44,149 bases of DNA from Bacteroidales bacterium (GTDB lineage Bacteria; Bacteroidota; Bacteroidia; Bacteroidales; P3): the NCBI GenBank assembly GCA_017530105.1, contig JAFXMW010000014.1, positions 1-44,149 on the forward strand, read 5' to 3'. Below, one piece after another: positions 8,275 to 15,840 of the stretch; the first letter of the stretch is position 1; the number at the start of each line of letters is the position of its first letter. A program made the position numbers and the translations under genes. The notes beneath the pieces were generated by a model. That model was not told the DNA's origin and did no database searches. It saw only the letters and a list, made by a program, of their open reading frames with translations.

Positions 8275-10089
8275 ATGGCAAAGTACAAAATGCACGTTCT
8301 CATCTGTGGCGGTACTGGATGTAAGTCCAGCAACAGCCTGGATATTATAGAAAACTTCCACACTATACTGAAAGAGAAGAACCTTCAGGACGAAGTGCAG
8401 GTTATTAAGACCGGTTGCTTCGGTTTCTGCGAGAAGGGCCCCATCGTCAAGATTATGCCCGACAACACGTTCTACACCCAGGTCAAGCCTGAGGATGTCC
8501 GCCGTATTGTCGAGGAGCATCTGATTAAAGGCCGTAAGGTTCCCGAGCTGCTTTATATGAACCCCGAGAACAAGGAGCATGTGGCAGACTCGAAACACAT
8601 GGATTTCTACAAGAAACAAATTCGTATCGCACTGCGTAACTGCGGCTTTGTGGATCCCGAGAATATCGAGGAGTGCATCTCCCGCGGCGGTTATGAGGCT
8701 CTGGCAAAATGTATCACCGAGATGACCCCCGAGCAGGTTATCGCCGAGGTGAAGGCTTCCGGTCTCCGTGGCCGTGGTGGTGCTGGTTTCCCCACTGGTT
8801 TGAAATGGGAACTGTGCGCCAAGAACAAGGCCGACCAGAAGTATGTCATCTGCAACGCCGACGAGGGTGACCCCGGTGCTTTCATGGACCGTTCCATTCT
8901 GGAAGGTGACCCCAACAGCATCGTCGAGGCTATGGCCATCTGCGGTTATGCTATCGGCGCCAGCAAGGGTTTGGTGTATATCCGCGCTGAGTACCCCCTG
9001 GCTATCGAGCGTTTGAAGATTGCTATCAACCAGGCTCGCGAATATGGTCTGCTGGGCGAGGATATCCTTGGCACAGGCTTCAACTTTGACATCGAGCTCC
9101 GTTACGGTGCCGGTGCTTTCGTCTGCGGTGAAGAGACTGCTCTTATCCATTCAATGGAAGGTCAGCGCGGCGAACCTACTTTGAAACCCCCGTTCCCCGC
9201 TGTCAGCGGTTATATGGGCAAACCCTCCAACGTGAACAATGTCGAGACTTTCGCCAACGTTCCCGTTATCATCACCAAGGGTGCCGAGTGGTTTAGCAAA
9301 ATCGGTACTGAGAAATCGAAAGGTACTAAGGTTTTCGCTCTCGCTGGTCAGATCAACAATGTGGGTCTTATCGAGGTTCCCATGGGTATCACCCTGCGTG
9401 AGATTATTTATGAAATCGGTGGTGGCATTAAGGACGGTCGTCAGTTCAAGGCTGTCCAGACCGGTGGTCCTTCAGGCGGTTGCTTGACTGCCAAGCACCT
9501 CGACACTGCTATCGACTATGACAGCCTGGTGGCTGCCGGCTCGATGATGGGTTCCGGTGGTATGGTTGTTATGGACGAGACCAGCTGTATGCCCGCTATC
9601 GCTAAGTTCTACCTCGAGTTCACCTGCGAGGAGAGCTGCGGTAAGTGCTCCCCCTGCCGTATCGGTAACAAGCGTCTGTGCGAAATCCTTGAGAAAATCA
9701 CCGATGGTCGCGGTACCATGGAAGACCTCCAGGAGCTCCGCAACCTCGCTGCCGTTATCAAGGATACCGCTCTTTGCGGACTTGGCCAGACTTCGCCCAA
9801 CCCCGTTCTCTCCACCCTCGACAATTTCTGGGATGAGTATGTGGAACACGTGGTCGACAAGAAATGCCGTGCCGGTGTCTGCAAGAAACTGATGAGCTAT
9901 GTTATCGACCGCGAGAAGTGCATCGGCTGCGGCAAGTGCGCCAAGGGTTGCCCCGTTGAGGCCATCACCCGCACCGACTACACCGCCCCCGGCCACAAGC
10001 TTGCTTCGATGGTTATCGACAGCACTAAGTGCATCAAGTGCGGCGCATGTATCAACAACTGTAAATTTGGTGCCATCTCCATTCAGTAA
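8275..10089 (+). CDS. hydB: NAD-linked [FeFe] hydrogenase, flavin/NADH subunit (HydB)
   Basis: A 604-residue NuoF-type subunit. Residues 1-100 are a thioredoxin-like [2Fe-2S] domain (Cys11, Cys16, Cys48, Cys52). The FMN/NADH core shows GLRGRGGAGFPTGLKW, CNADEGDPGAFMDRS and GAGAFVCGEETALIHS. An SLBB-like region follows, then the [4Fe-4S] motif ESCGKCSPCRIG...C. The C-terminus adds two ferredoxin motifs (CIGCGKCAKGCP and CIKCGACINNCK). This layout is that of HydB in trimeric group A3 hydrogenases, where it exchanges electrons between NAD(H), ferredoxin and HydA (electron bifurcation or confurcation, known for the family). A GGAGG site supports the start. The next gene, hydA, begins 40 nt downstream. 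Confidence 0.95.
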   Translation: MAKYKMHVLICGGTGCKSSNSLDIIENFHTILKEKNLQDEVQVIKTGCFGFCEKGPIVKIMPDNTFYTQVKPEDVRRIVEEHLIKGRKVPELLYMNPENKEHVADSKHMDFYKKQIRIALRNCGFVDPENIEECISRGGYEALAKCITEMTPEQVIAEVKASGLRGRGGAGFPTGLKWELCAKNKADQKYVICNADEGDPGAFMDRSILEGDPNSIVEAMAICGYAIGASKGLVYIRAEYPLAIERLKIAINQAREYGLLGEDILGTGFNFDIELRYGAGAFVCGEETALIHSMEGQRGEPTLKPPFPAVSGYMGKPSNVNNVETFANVPVIITKGAEWFSKIGTEKSKGTKVFALAGQINNVGLIEVPMGITLREIIYEIGGGIKDGRQFKAVQTGGPSGGCLTAKHLDTAIDYDSLVAAGSMMGSGGMVVMDETSCMPAIAKFYLEFTCEESCGKCSPCRIGNKRLCEILEKITDGRGTMEDLQELRNLAAVIKDTALCGLGQTSPNPVLSTLDNFWDEYVEHVVDKKCRAGVCKKLMSYVIDREKCIGCGKCAKGCPVEAITRTDYTAPGHKLASMVIDSTKCIKCGACINNCKFGAISIQ

Positions 10090-10129
10090 ACGGTACAATA
10101 ATTAATTATTTAAAAGAAGACTTAACAAT

Positions 10130-11896
10130 ATGATTAATCTCACAATAGATAACAAACCGGTTCAAGTTCCCGAAGGCACCACGATTCTTAAAGCTGCCCG
10201 CATGGCCGGTATCGATATTCCCACTCTCTGCCATTTTGAGCTTGATGGGATGAATTTTGAAAACAAACCCGGCGGATGCCGCGTGTGTGTCGTCGAGGTG
10301 AAGGGCCGCCGTAACCTGGCTCCCGCTTGCGCCACCGACGTGATGGAAGGCATGGAAGTGCTGACCCACAGCGCCCGCGTCATCAACGCCCGCAAAACCG
10401 TCGTTGAGCTTATCCTCAGCGACCACCCCAACGATTGCCTCCAGTGCGAGAAGAATGGCGACTGCGAACTGCAGAGCCTGACCAAACGCCTTGGCATCAA
10501 GGAAATCCCCTTCAAAGGCGCTACTTCAACCTATCGCAAGGACAGCACTCTCAGCGTGTATCGCGATATGGACAAGTGCGTTATGTGCCGCCGTTGCGAA
10601 TCGATGTGCAACAAGTTCATGTCTGTCGGAGCCCTGAGCGGTGTCAACCGTGGTTTCCAAGCCGTTGTCGCTCCCGCTTTCGAGCAGAACCTCGGTGACA
10701 GCAGTTGCGTCAACTGCGGTCAGTGCGTTCAGGTGTGCCCCGTGGGTGCTCTTACCCTTGTCGACAACATCAGCGATGTGCTCAAGGCTATTGCCGATCC
10801 TACCAAGAAAGTGGTTGTGCAGACCGCTCCCGCCGTCCGTGTGGCTCTGGGTGAGGAATTTGGCATGAAACCCGGCGAAATCGTCACTGGCAAAATGGCT
10901 GCCGCTCTCCGTCGTCTTGGCTTCGACCAGGTCTACGACACCGACTGGAGCGCTGACCTTACCATTATGGAAGAAGGCACCGAGCTTCTCGGCCGCCTGA
11001 AGAAAGCCCTCGCCGGCGAAGAGGTGAAACTGCCCATGTTCACTTCCTGCTGCCCCGCTTGGGTTACCTTCTATGAGAAGAATTTCCCCGATTTGCTTGA
11101 ATATCCTTCGACCGCCAAATCGCCTCAGGGTATGTTCGGCGCTGTTGCAAAGAACTACCTGGCTCCCAAACTGGGTGTGAAACGCGAAGACCTCGTGGTC
11201 GTCTCCATCATGCCTTGCTTGGCCAAGAAGAGCGAGCGCGCCCGTGAGGAACTGGCTGTGAACGGCGACAGCGATGTCAACTACACTCTCAGCACCCGCG
11301 AGCTGGCTCACATGATTCGCCAGTGCAACCTCAACCTCAACGACATGCCCGACGAGGACTTCGACAGCCCGCTCGGTCAGTCCACAGGTGCTGCTGTCAT
11401 CTTCGGTGCTACCGGTGGTGTTATGGAGGCTGCCCTCCGTACCGCCTACGAGCTGCACACCGGCAAGACCCTCCCCAAGGTCGAGTTCCACGAGACCCGC
11501 GGTTTCGACGGCGTGAAGGAAGCCACCATCGATGTCGACGGATTCCCCCTCAAGATTGCTGTCGTTTACAGCCTTGCCAATGCCCGTAAGATGATGGAGC
11601 AGGTGCGTCAGGGCAACCCCAACGGCTACCACTTCATCGAGGTGATGGCATGCCCCGGCGGTTGCATCGGCGGTGCCGGTCAGCCCTATCACCATGGCAA
11701 CAGCGAGATCATCCGCAAGCGCATGGAAGCCATCTACCGCGAGGACGAAGGCAAGCCCATCCGCAAGAGCCACGAGAACCCCGAGATTCTTGCTATCTAC
11801 AAGGAATACTACGGCGAACCCTGCGGCCATCTCAGCCACGAGCAACTGCATACCCACTATTTCGACAAGTCCGACAAAGTGGAGGCAACAAAATAA
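10130..11896 (+). CDS. hydA: [FeFe] hydrogenase catalytic subunit (HydA)
   Basis: A 588-residue M3-type catalytic subunit. In order: an N-terminal [2Fe-2S] domain (Cys34, Cys50, Cys53, Cys67), a His-Cys3 site (HPNDCLQCEKNGDC; His99, Cys103, Cys106, Cys112), two ferredoxin motifs (CVMCRRCESMC at 150-160, CVNCGQCVQVCP at 193-204), then the H-cluster domain with L1 FTSCCPAW (Cys307-308), L2 MPCLAK (Cys363) and L3 VMACPGGCIGG (Cys508, Cys512). All catalytic residues are present, including the proton-relay Cys307. A short small-subunit-like tail ends the protein (residues after about 540). It makes or consumes H2 in the cytoplasm with HydB and HydC. Confidence 0.97.
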   Translation: MINLTIDNKPVQVPEGTTILKAARMAGIDIPTLCHFELDGMNFENKPGGCRVCVVEVKGRRNLAPACATDVMEGMEVLTHSARVINARKTVVELILSDHPNDCLQCEKNGDCELQSLTKRLGIKEIPFKGATSTYRKDSTLSVYRDMDKCVMCRRCESMCNKFMSVGALSGVNRGFQAVVAPAFEQNLGDSSCVNCGQCVQVCPVGALTLVDNISDVLKAIADPTKKVVVQTAPAVRVALGEEFGMKPGEIVTGKMAAALRRLGFDQVYDTDWSADLTIMEEGTELLGRLKKALAGEEVKLPMFTSCCPAWVTFYEKNFPDLLEYPSTAKSPQGMFGAVAKNYLAPKLGVKREDLVVVSIMPCLAKKSERAREELAVNGDSDVNYTLSTRELAHMIRQCNLNLNDMPDEDFDSPLGQSTGAAVIFGATGGVMEAALRTAYELHTGKTLPKVEFHETRGFDGVKEATIDVDGFPLKIAVVYSLANARKMMEQVRQGNPNGYHFIEVMACPGGCIGGAGQPYHHGNSEIIRKRMEAIYREDEGKPIRKSHENPEILAIYKEYYGEPCGHLSHEQLHTHYFDKSDKVEATK

Positions 11897-11906
11897 ATTG
11901 AAAATG

Positions 11907-11969
11907 GAAAATTGAAAGTTGAAAGACAATGTGCGTAAGCAAATTTTCAATTTTCAACTTTCAATTTTC
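11907..11969. repeat. Inverted repeat inside the hydrogenase operon, between hydA and hydC
   Basis: GAAAATTGAAAGTTGAAA (11907-11924) is the exact reverse complement of 11952-11969, with a 27-nt loop. The flanks repeat related AATTGAAAAT units, so a longer imperfect stem is possible. There is no T-tract after it, so it is less likely a terminator than an mRNA-stabilising or dispersed repeat. Confidence 0.8.
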
Positions 11970-11986
11970 AATTAATAATAAGAATT

Positions 11987-12466
11987 ATGGCAAACATCAA
12001 GTTATCTGAAGAGAAAATAAATATCATCAAGGAGATTGCCAAATCGTTTGGCAACAAGCCCGGTGAGGTTATCAACGTCCTCCATCAGGTGCAGGGCAAA
12101 TTTGGCTATCTGCCCGCCGAGGTTCAGGAAGTCGTTGCTCACGAGCTGAACATCCCCGTGTCGCGTGTTTATGGCATTGTGTCCTTCTACAGCTTCTTCA
12201 CCATGGAGCCCAAAGGCAAACACCCCATCGACATCTGCCTGGGTACAGCCTGCTACGTGCGTGGAGCCGAGAAGGTTCTCGATGCCTTCCAGCGTGCCCT
12301 TAATGTCCAGGTTGGCAAATGCACTGCCGACGGTAAGTTCTCATTGAACACCCTCCGTTGTGTCGGTGCCTGCGGTCTGGCTCCCGTGGCCATGATTGGC
12401 GACAAGGTTTATGGCCGTCTTACCCCCGATTTGGTGCCCGGCATCATTGCTGAGTATAACGACTAA
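11987..12466 (+). CDS. hydC: NAD-linked [FeFe] hydrogenase, NuoE-like subunit (HydC)
   Basis: A 159-residue NuoE/24-kDa-type subunit. The helical N-terminus contains VINVLHQVQGKFGYLP and VSRVYGIVSFYSFF. The thioredoxin-like domain binds one [2Fe-2S] cluster through Cys84 and Cys89 (CLGTACYVRGA) and Cys125 and Cys129 (RCVGACGLAP). Length and motifs fit the small subunit of the HydABC complex, where it relays electrons at the HydB flavin site. It is the last gene of the operon, 90 nt after hydA, and is followed by a strong terminator. Confidence 0.95.
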   Translation: MANIKLSEEKINIIKEIAKSFGNKPGEVINVLHQVQGKFGYLPAEVQEVVAHELNIPVSRVYGIVSFYSFFTMEPKGKHPIDICLGTACYVRGAEKVLDAFQRALNVQVGKCTADGKFSLNTLRCVGACGLAPVAMIGDKVYGRLTPDLVPGIIAEYND

Positions 12467-12482
12467 TATCCCTTTATAATGG

Positions 12483-12522
12483 CAAAGCCCCTGCGCTCGA
12501 AGGGTAGGGGCTTTGTTTTTTT
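12483..12522 (+). terminator. Terminator of the hydrogenase operon
   Basis: CAAAGCCCCT (12483-12492) pairs with AGGGGCTTTG (12506-12515), followed by a run of T's. The ATG of the UpxY-like gene is only a few nt beyond the T-run. Confidence 0.85.
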
Positions 12523-12528
12523 TATTCC

Positions 12529-13047
12529 ATGTCGCTCACACAACAGTTTCAATGGGTGGCGGCTTACACCGCGCCGCGTGCCGAGAAAACCGTGACAAAG
12601 CGCATTGCGCAGGAGTTGCAGCTGGAGACCTATCTCCCCCTGCATAGGGTTTTGCGCAAATGGTCCGACCGTGTAATGAGTCTGGAGGTACCCCTCATCC
12701 CCTCCTACACCTTTATCAAGATGCGCGAGTGCGACCTATGGCGCGTCAGGGAGATAAAAGGCGTGAGTGGCTTTATCTCCTTCCCCCGCACGGGCATTGC
12801 TGTAATCCCCGACAGCGACATACTCGTCCTCCGGCGTTTTGCCGACTCGCTCGAAGAGGTGCATGTCCGCAACCTTGAGCAATTGCGTGTCGGGGCATAC
12901 GTCAAAGTAATCGACGGGGAGTTTGCGGGCATGTCAGGGCGTATCACGCGGAACGGAGAGTGCGGCAATTTTGCCGTGGCGATATCAAACCTGAACCTCT
13001 ATCTGACAGTCACCATCCAGCAAGAGTACCTACAAATTGAGAATTGA
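12529..13047 (+). CDS. UpxY/NusG-family transcription antiterminator
   Basis: A 172-residue NusG-like protein: the N-terminal NGN domain contains WVAAYTAPRAEKTVTKRI, TYLPLHRVLRKWSDR and the typical VPLIPSYTFIKM; the C-terminal KOW-like part shows GAYVKVIDGEFAGMSGRI. This is the pattern of Bacteroides UpxY proteins, which let RNA polymerase read through the leader of capsular polysaccharide operons. Here only one glycosyltransferase lies nearby and a minus-strand nitroreductase follows, so it may be an orphan or a remnant of a larger polysaccharide locus. It has no Shine-Dalgarno site or promoter of its own that I can see, and starts right after the hydC terminator. Confidence 0.85.
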   Translation: MSLTQQFQWVAAYTAPRAEKTVTKRIAQELQLETYLPLHRVLRKWSDRVMSLEVPLIPSYTFIKMRECDLWRVREIKGVSGFISFPRTGIAVIPDSDILVLRRFADSLEEVHVRNLEQLRVGAYVKVIDGEFAGMSGRITRNGECGNFAVAISNLNLYLTVTIQQEYLQIEN

Positions 13048-13067
13048 AATTGATAATTCCCAATTTG

Positions 13068-13140
13068 CATTTATATATAAACATAAATTGCCATGTAATG
13101 TTCATATAATTATTAATGGTAATTGATGGTAATTCATGTT
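13068..13140 (+). repeat. 73-bp direct repeat, copy 1
   Basis: This stretch, from CATTTATATATAAACAT to GGTAATTCATGTT, recurs identically at 14014-14086. The two copies flank the nitroreductase gene. Both adjoin short AATTCTCAATTC-type motifs. Confidence 0.9.
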
Positions 13141-13154
13141 AAAAATCCCAATTC

Positions 13155-13793
13155 TCAATTCAAGAGCAATGCCTTGGTTTCCACTTTGGGCACGTAGTGG
13201 ACTCCCCCTTCACGGTAATAGGCGTGGCTCTCCTCAGGCGAAATGGGTTTGAGTTCGATTCTCTCAATACCCTTACCTATGGCGACAATCATTAGTGGCT
13301 CCAGAGGCAGGTTGAGACCTTGCATTATCTTTTCCTTGTTAAAGGCACCAATAGCCAAGCCGTTCAACCCCATCTCCACAGCCTTCAGCAGCATACTTTG
13401 CAAGGCAATCCCCAAGTCGACATCCACCAATTTGTTCTCCCCCACGGTGCTGCAGATAACGATGAACGCCTCCGGTTCGGTGCCAGGCAGGGGGAGGTGA
13501 AGCTCCGGAAGGGCGGCACCAAGGCGGATATTATCCAGCACAATGTCGGAGCCCGAGTCGCGGGTGACCAGCCTGAAACGCAGCACCTGTTGGTTGCGGG
13601 CTGAAGGTATCTTGTTGCACACCCCCACTATGCGTTCCAGTTCACCCCGTTTCACCACATAGTTTTTATTGTAACCCCTGCAGCTGCGGTTGCGGGTCAG
13701 CAGCTCGTCAAGGGTATGTCCGACCCTCTTCACCCTCGTGCGGCCTGTTCCAAACACCTCCTCGTATCTTTTCTCCAAATAATTGTCTGCCAT
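13155..13793 (-). CDS. Nitroreductase-family protein
   Basis: A 212-residue FMN-dependent nitroreductase-fold protein. It has the family start RNRSCRGYNKNYVVKRGELERI (the S-R-R/C-x-Y region that contacts FMN), the SARNQQVLRF segment, and VDLGIALQSMLLKAVEMGLNGLAIGAFN, which matches the helix and loop around the flavin and dimer interface. Members reduce nitro compounds, quinones or flavins with NAD(P)H; the substrate here is unknown. It is a single-gene unit on the minus strand with a TATCTTTG promoter element upstream (13848-13855), bracketed by two 73-bp direct repeats. Confidence 0.85.
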   Translation of the reverse strand: MADNYLEKRYEEVFGTGRTRVKRVGHTLDELLTRNRSCRGYNKNYVVKRGELERIVGVCNKIPSARNQQVLRFRLVTRDSGSDIVLDNIRLGAALPELHLPLPGTEPEAFIVICSTVGENKLVDVDLGIALQSMLLKAVEMGLNGLAIGAFNKEKIMQGLNLPLEPLMIVAIGKGIERIELKPISPEESHAYYREGGVHYVPKVETKALLLN

Positions 13794-13847
13794 ATTGCGT
13801 TTATTATCATGTTGTTAATGCCCCCCGACAGCAACAGGGGGATAGTG

Positions 13848-13855
13848 CAAAGATA
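13848..13855 (-). promoter_or_regulatory. -7 element of the nitroreductase gene
   Basis: Reads TATCTTTG on the minus strand, 55 nt upstream of the start codon. Between it and the start lies a hairpin (CCCCC/GGGGG around 13823-13842). No clear -33 element is seen. Confidence 0.45.
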
Positions 13856-13885
13856 CGTTTTTTTTCAGAACTTGTAAAATATTTG

Positions 13886-13893
13886 TATATTTG
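13886..13893 (+). promoter_or_regulatory. Possible -7 element reading toward the glycosyltransferase
   Basis: TATATTTG fits TAnnTTTG. The 220 nt from here to the glycosyltransferase start hold no gene, only the AT-rich repeat region with the second 73-bp copy. No -33 element at a good distance. Confidence 0.35.
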
Positions 13894-13990
13894 CGAAACA
13901 AACGAAACACAAATTACATCAGTTACTTGTTGTAAAACAATAATATGCGAGTGATGCCAGTAATCGTAAAACGCAACGAATTGAAAATTG

Positions 13991-14110
13991 GAAAAAACTC
14001 AATTCTCAATTCCCATTTATATATAAACATAAATTGCCATGTAATGTTCATATAATTATTAATGGTAATTGATGGTAATTCATGTTGAAAAAACTCAATT
14101 CTCAATTCCC
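13991..14110 (+). repeat. 73-bp repeat copy 2 inside a 24-bp direct repeat
   Basis: The 73-bp unit at 14014-14086 is identical to 13068-13140. It is flanked by a 24-nt direct repeat (starting GAAAAAACTCAATTCTCAAT) at 13991-14014 and 14087-14110, so the region is a partial tandem duplication of about 96 bp. The glycosyltransferase ATG follows within 3 nt of its end. Confidence 0.85.
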
Positions 14111-14112
14111 CC

Positions 14113-14934
14113 ATGCTATTCTCAATAATCACAATCAATCGCAACAACAGTGCAGGCCTTCGTCAGACAATGGAGAGTGTCGCCGCCCAGCAGAACTGCG
14201 ACATGGAATACGTTGTAGTGGATGGAGCCAGCACCGACGGAAGTGTCGAAGTGATAAAGCAGTACGCCGCCCTGCCCCGCCTCAAATGGGTGTCCGAGCC
14301 CGACAGCGGCATCTACAACGCCATGAACAAAGGCATATCCATGTCCGAAGGCGACTATGTTGTGTTCGTCAATTCGGGCGACACCCTCGTCTCCCCCTCC
14401 GTCATGCAGCGATTGACCCGGGCGTTGGCCGAAACAGGCCGTCCCGCCATACTCTACGGCAACATCATAAAAGTCTGGCCCGACGGCCGGACATTGAAAG
14501 GGAAAGGGAGGAAAGACCCCTTTACCATGTTCAGCTTCTATCGCGGCACACTCGACCATCCCGGCACCTGTATCCGACGAGACCTCTACGACACCTACGG
14601 CATGATGGACGAAACCATGAAAATCTGTTCCGATTGGGCATGGTTTATGAAAGCGATAGTGTTTGGGGAAGAAAAGCCCGTATATGCAGATATTGACACT
14701 GTTTATTTCGATATGACAGGAATAAGTGAAAGCAGTGGGAAAGTACGTGAACGGCTCCGCAATGAGCGGCGCAGTGTCCTGAAAAAATCATTGCCGCCAT
14801 TGGTTCTTGCCGACTATGACCGTTATGCCGACGACATCATCATGATAAATCGGTTGCATCGCCATCCCTGGGCTTTCAAGTTGGTGAGGTTCATCGAGCG
14901 GGTCCTGTTCAAGATAGAGAGATTGAAGAAATAA
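14113..14934 (+). CDS. Family 2 glycosyltransferase
   Basis: A 273-residue GT-A fold enzyme. The N-terminus has the family pattern FSIITINRNNSAGLRQTMES, then YVVVDGASTDGS and SEPDSGIYNAMNKGIS, and the metal/nucleotide-sugar site region VFVNSGDTL in the place of a DxD motif. The C-terminal third (PGTCIRRDLYD...CSDWAW) is typical of WcaA-like transferases of capsule or O-antigen synthesis. It would transfer a sugar from an NDP-sugar at the inner membrane face; donor and acceptor are unknown. It is isolated: no other polysaccharide genes lie next to it except the UpxY-like gene 1 kb upstream. Confidence 0.88.
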   Translation: MLFSIITINRNNSAGLRQTMESVAAQQNCDMEYVVVDGASTDGSVEVIKQYAALPRLKWVSEPDSGIYNAMNKGISMSEGDYVVFVNSGDTLVSPSVMQRLTRALAETGRPAILYGNIIKVWPDGRTLKGKGRKDPFTMFSFYRGTLDHPGTCIRRDLYDTYGMMDETMKICSDWAWFMKAIVFGEEKPVYADIDTVYFDMTGISESSGKVRERLRNERRSVLKKSLPPLVLADYDRYADDIIMINRLHRHPWAFKLVRFIERVLFKIERLKK

Positions 14935-15124
14935 CCCTTTCATTTTTTTCGGGTAAACGACGTCTTGAAACGGTGTTCTTGAGTACAAATAATTGTTTAG
15001 AGAAAGGTGCGATTTTTCCTTTTTTTACGATTAAATGAGCCGTTTTTATAGGGGTAAAAAGACGTGATGTAAAAAATAGTTTTGTTTATAATCAGGATGT
15101 TGTGAGCATAATAAAAAAAATATT

Positions 15125-15154
15125 TTGTCATGTCGAAAAAAGTTTGTACTTTTG
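15125..15154 (+). promoter_or_regulatory. Promoter of the tRNA-Val pair
   Basis: TTG (within TTTTG) at 15125-15127 and TACTTTTG at 15147-15154, 19 nt apart, match the Bacteroidota -33/-7 consensus; the first tRNA starts 33 nt after the -7 element. Confidence 0.65.
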
Positions 15155-15187
15155 CAACCGCTTTTCGAGAGAGAAAAGAACCGAAAT

Positions 15188-15265
15188 GATCTGTTAGCTC
15201 AGTTGGTTTAGAGCGCTTGCTTGACAGGCAAGAGGTCACAAGTTCAAATCTTGTACAGATCACCA
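15188..15265 (+). tRNA. tRNA-Val (anticodon GAC)
   Basis: Cloverleaf fits: acceptor GATCTGT/ACAGATC, D-arm GCTC/GAGC, anticodon stem CTTGC/GCAAG with loop TTGACAG (anticodon 15223-15225), T-arm ACAAG/CTTGT with TTCAAAT loop. The 3' CCA is encoded (15263-15265). Confidence 0.95.
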
Positions 15266-15333
15266 AAAAGGGAGACGGAGGCATACGCCTCCGCTTGTTT
15301 TGAGAAAGACACCCTTTATGGTCAAAACCAAGC

Positions 15334-15408
15334 GGTCTGTTAGCTCAGTTGGTTCAGAGCGCTTCCTTCACACGGAAGAGGTCGACAGTTCGAATCTGCC
15401 ACAGACCA
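15334..15408 (+). tRNA. tRNA-Val (anticodon CAC)
   Basis: Acceptor GGTCTGT/ACAGACC, D-arm GCTC/GAGC, anticodon stem CTTCC/GGAAG with loop TTCACAC (anticodon 15369-15371, reads GUG). The T-stem has one A-C mismatch (15385/15399). CCA is not encoded (CCC follows the discriminator base). It lies 68 nt after the first tRNA-Val, in one transcription unit. Confidence 0.9.
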
Positions 15409-15413
15409 CCCAG

Positions 15414-15439
15414 AAGCCCCTAAAACAGGGGCTTTTTTT
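15414..15439 (+). terminator. Terminator of the tRNA unit
   Basis: AAGCCCCT (15414-15421) pairs with AGGGGCTT (15427-15434), followed by a T-run. Confidence 0.85.
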
Positions 15440-15604
15440 ATTTCATAAAGTCTGGATAAAGACACCTCTTTGTTTTATTATTATGTTTTCCATAGTTTGG
15501 ACATCATCTATTTTCTTTTTAGTTGTAGTGGCTGTATTACTATGATTTGATGAAATAAGGTACATTTATGTTACCAGATTGTTATTCGAATGAAAAAAAA
15601 AGTG

Positions 15605-15612
15605 TATCTTTG
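15605..15612 (+). promoter_or_regulatory. -7 element of the restriction-modification operon
   Basis: TATCTTTG fits TAnnTTTG; TTG at 15579-15581 is 23 nt upstream, longer than the usual 19-20. The implied leader before the first gene is about 260 nt and holds the nested hairpin described separately. The rest of the 475-nt gap since the tRNA pair holds the tRNA terminator and AT-rich sequence without a gene. Confidence 0.5.
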
Positions 15613-15701
15613 CACCGTAAATATTAACGAAAATAGACAATATATCGAAGCAAAAGAATAGAAATAAATACATAATATAGAAGCGTTTTTGCTTTTCTTT
15701 G

Positions 15702-15810
15702 TACGTGGAAATCTGGTAAATTTCAACTGTACTACAAAAGAGGCTAGACGCTCACGGGTATCCGTGAGCTTTCTTGTTTGTAGTACGGGCATTACCAGAG
15801 CCTCCACGTA
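15702..15810 (+). ncRNA. Candidate structured RNA leader (nested four-helix hairpin)
   Basis: Four perfect helices nest in order: TACGTGGA (15702-15709)/TCCACGTA (15803-15810); TCTGGTAA (15712-15719)/TTACCAGA (15792-15799); GTACTACAAA (15729-15738)/TTTGTAGTAC (15777-15786); GCTCACGG (15750-15757)/CCGTGAGC (15762-15769) with loop GTAT. The separating internal loops are asymmetric, as in folded regulatory RNAs rather than a plain palindrome. The segment TCACGGAT (15823-15830), followed by a T-rich run, can pair instead with ATCCGTGA (15760-15767), which suggests a terminator/antiterminator switch. I do not recognise a known riboswitch or leader class. The position, within the predicted 5' leader of the methylase/nuclease gene, points to control of that operon; this is inference. 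Confidence 0.6.
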
Positions 15811-15840
15811 GACATTAAAGATTCACGGATTTCTTTTTTG

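Noticed and set aside
13923-14147. 74-residue minus-strand frame
   Set aside because: It consists mostly of the 73-bp repeat and its flanks, without a promoter or family match.
15300-15545. 81-residue frame over the second tRNA-Val
   Set aside because: It runs through the tRNA and its terminator; the amino acids are just the translated tRNA.
15571-15807. 78-residue minus-strand frame across the structured leader
   Set aside because: It is made of the hairpin arms read in reverse; no start signal, and the plus-strand base pairing explains the sequence better.
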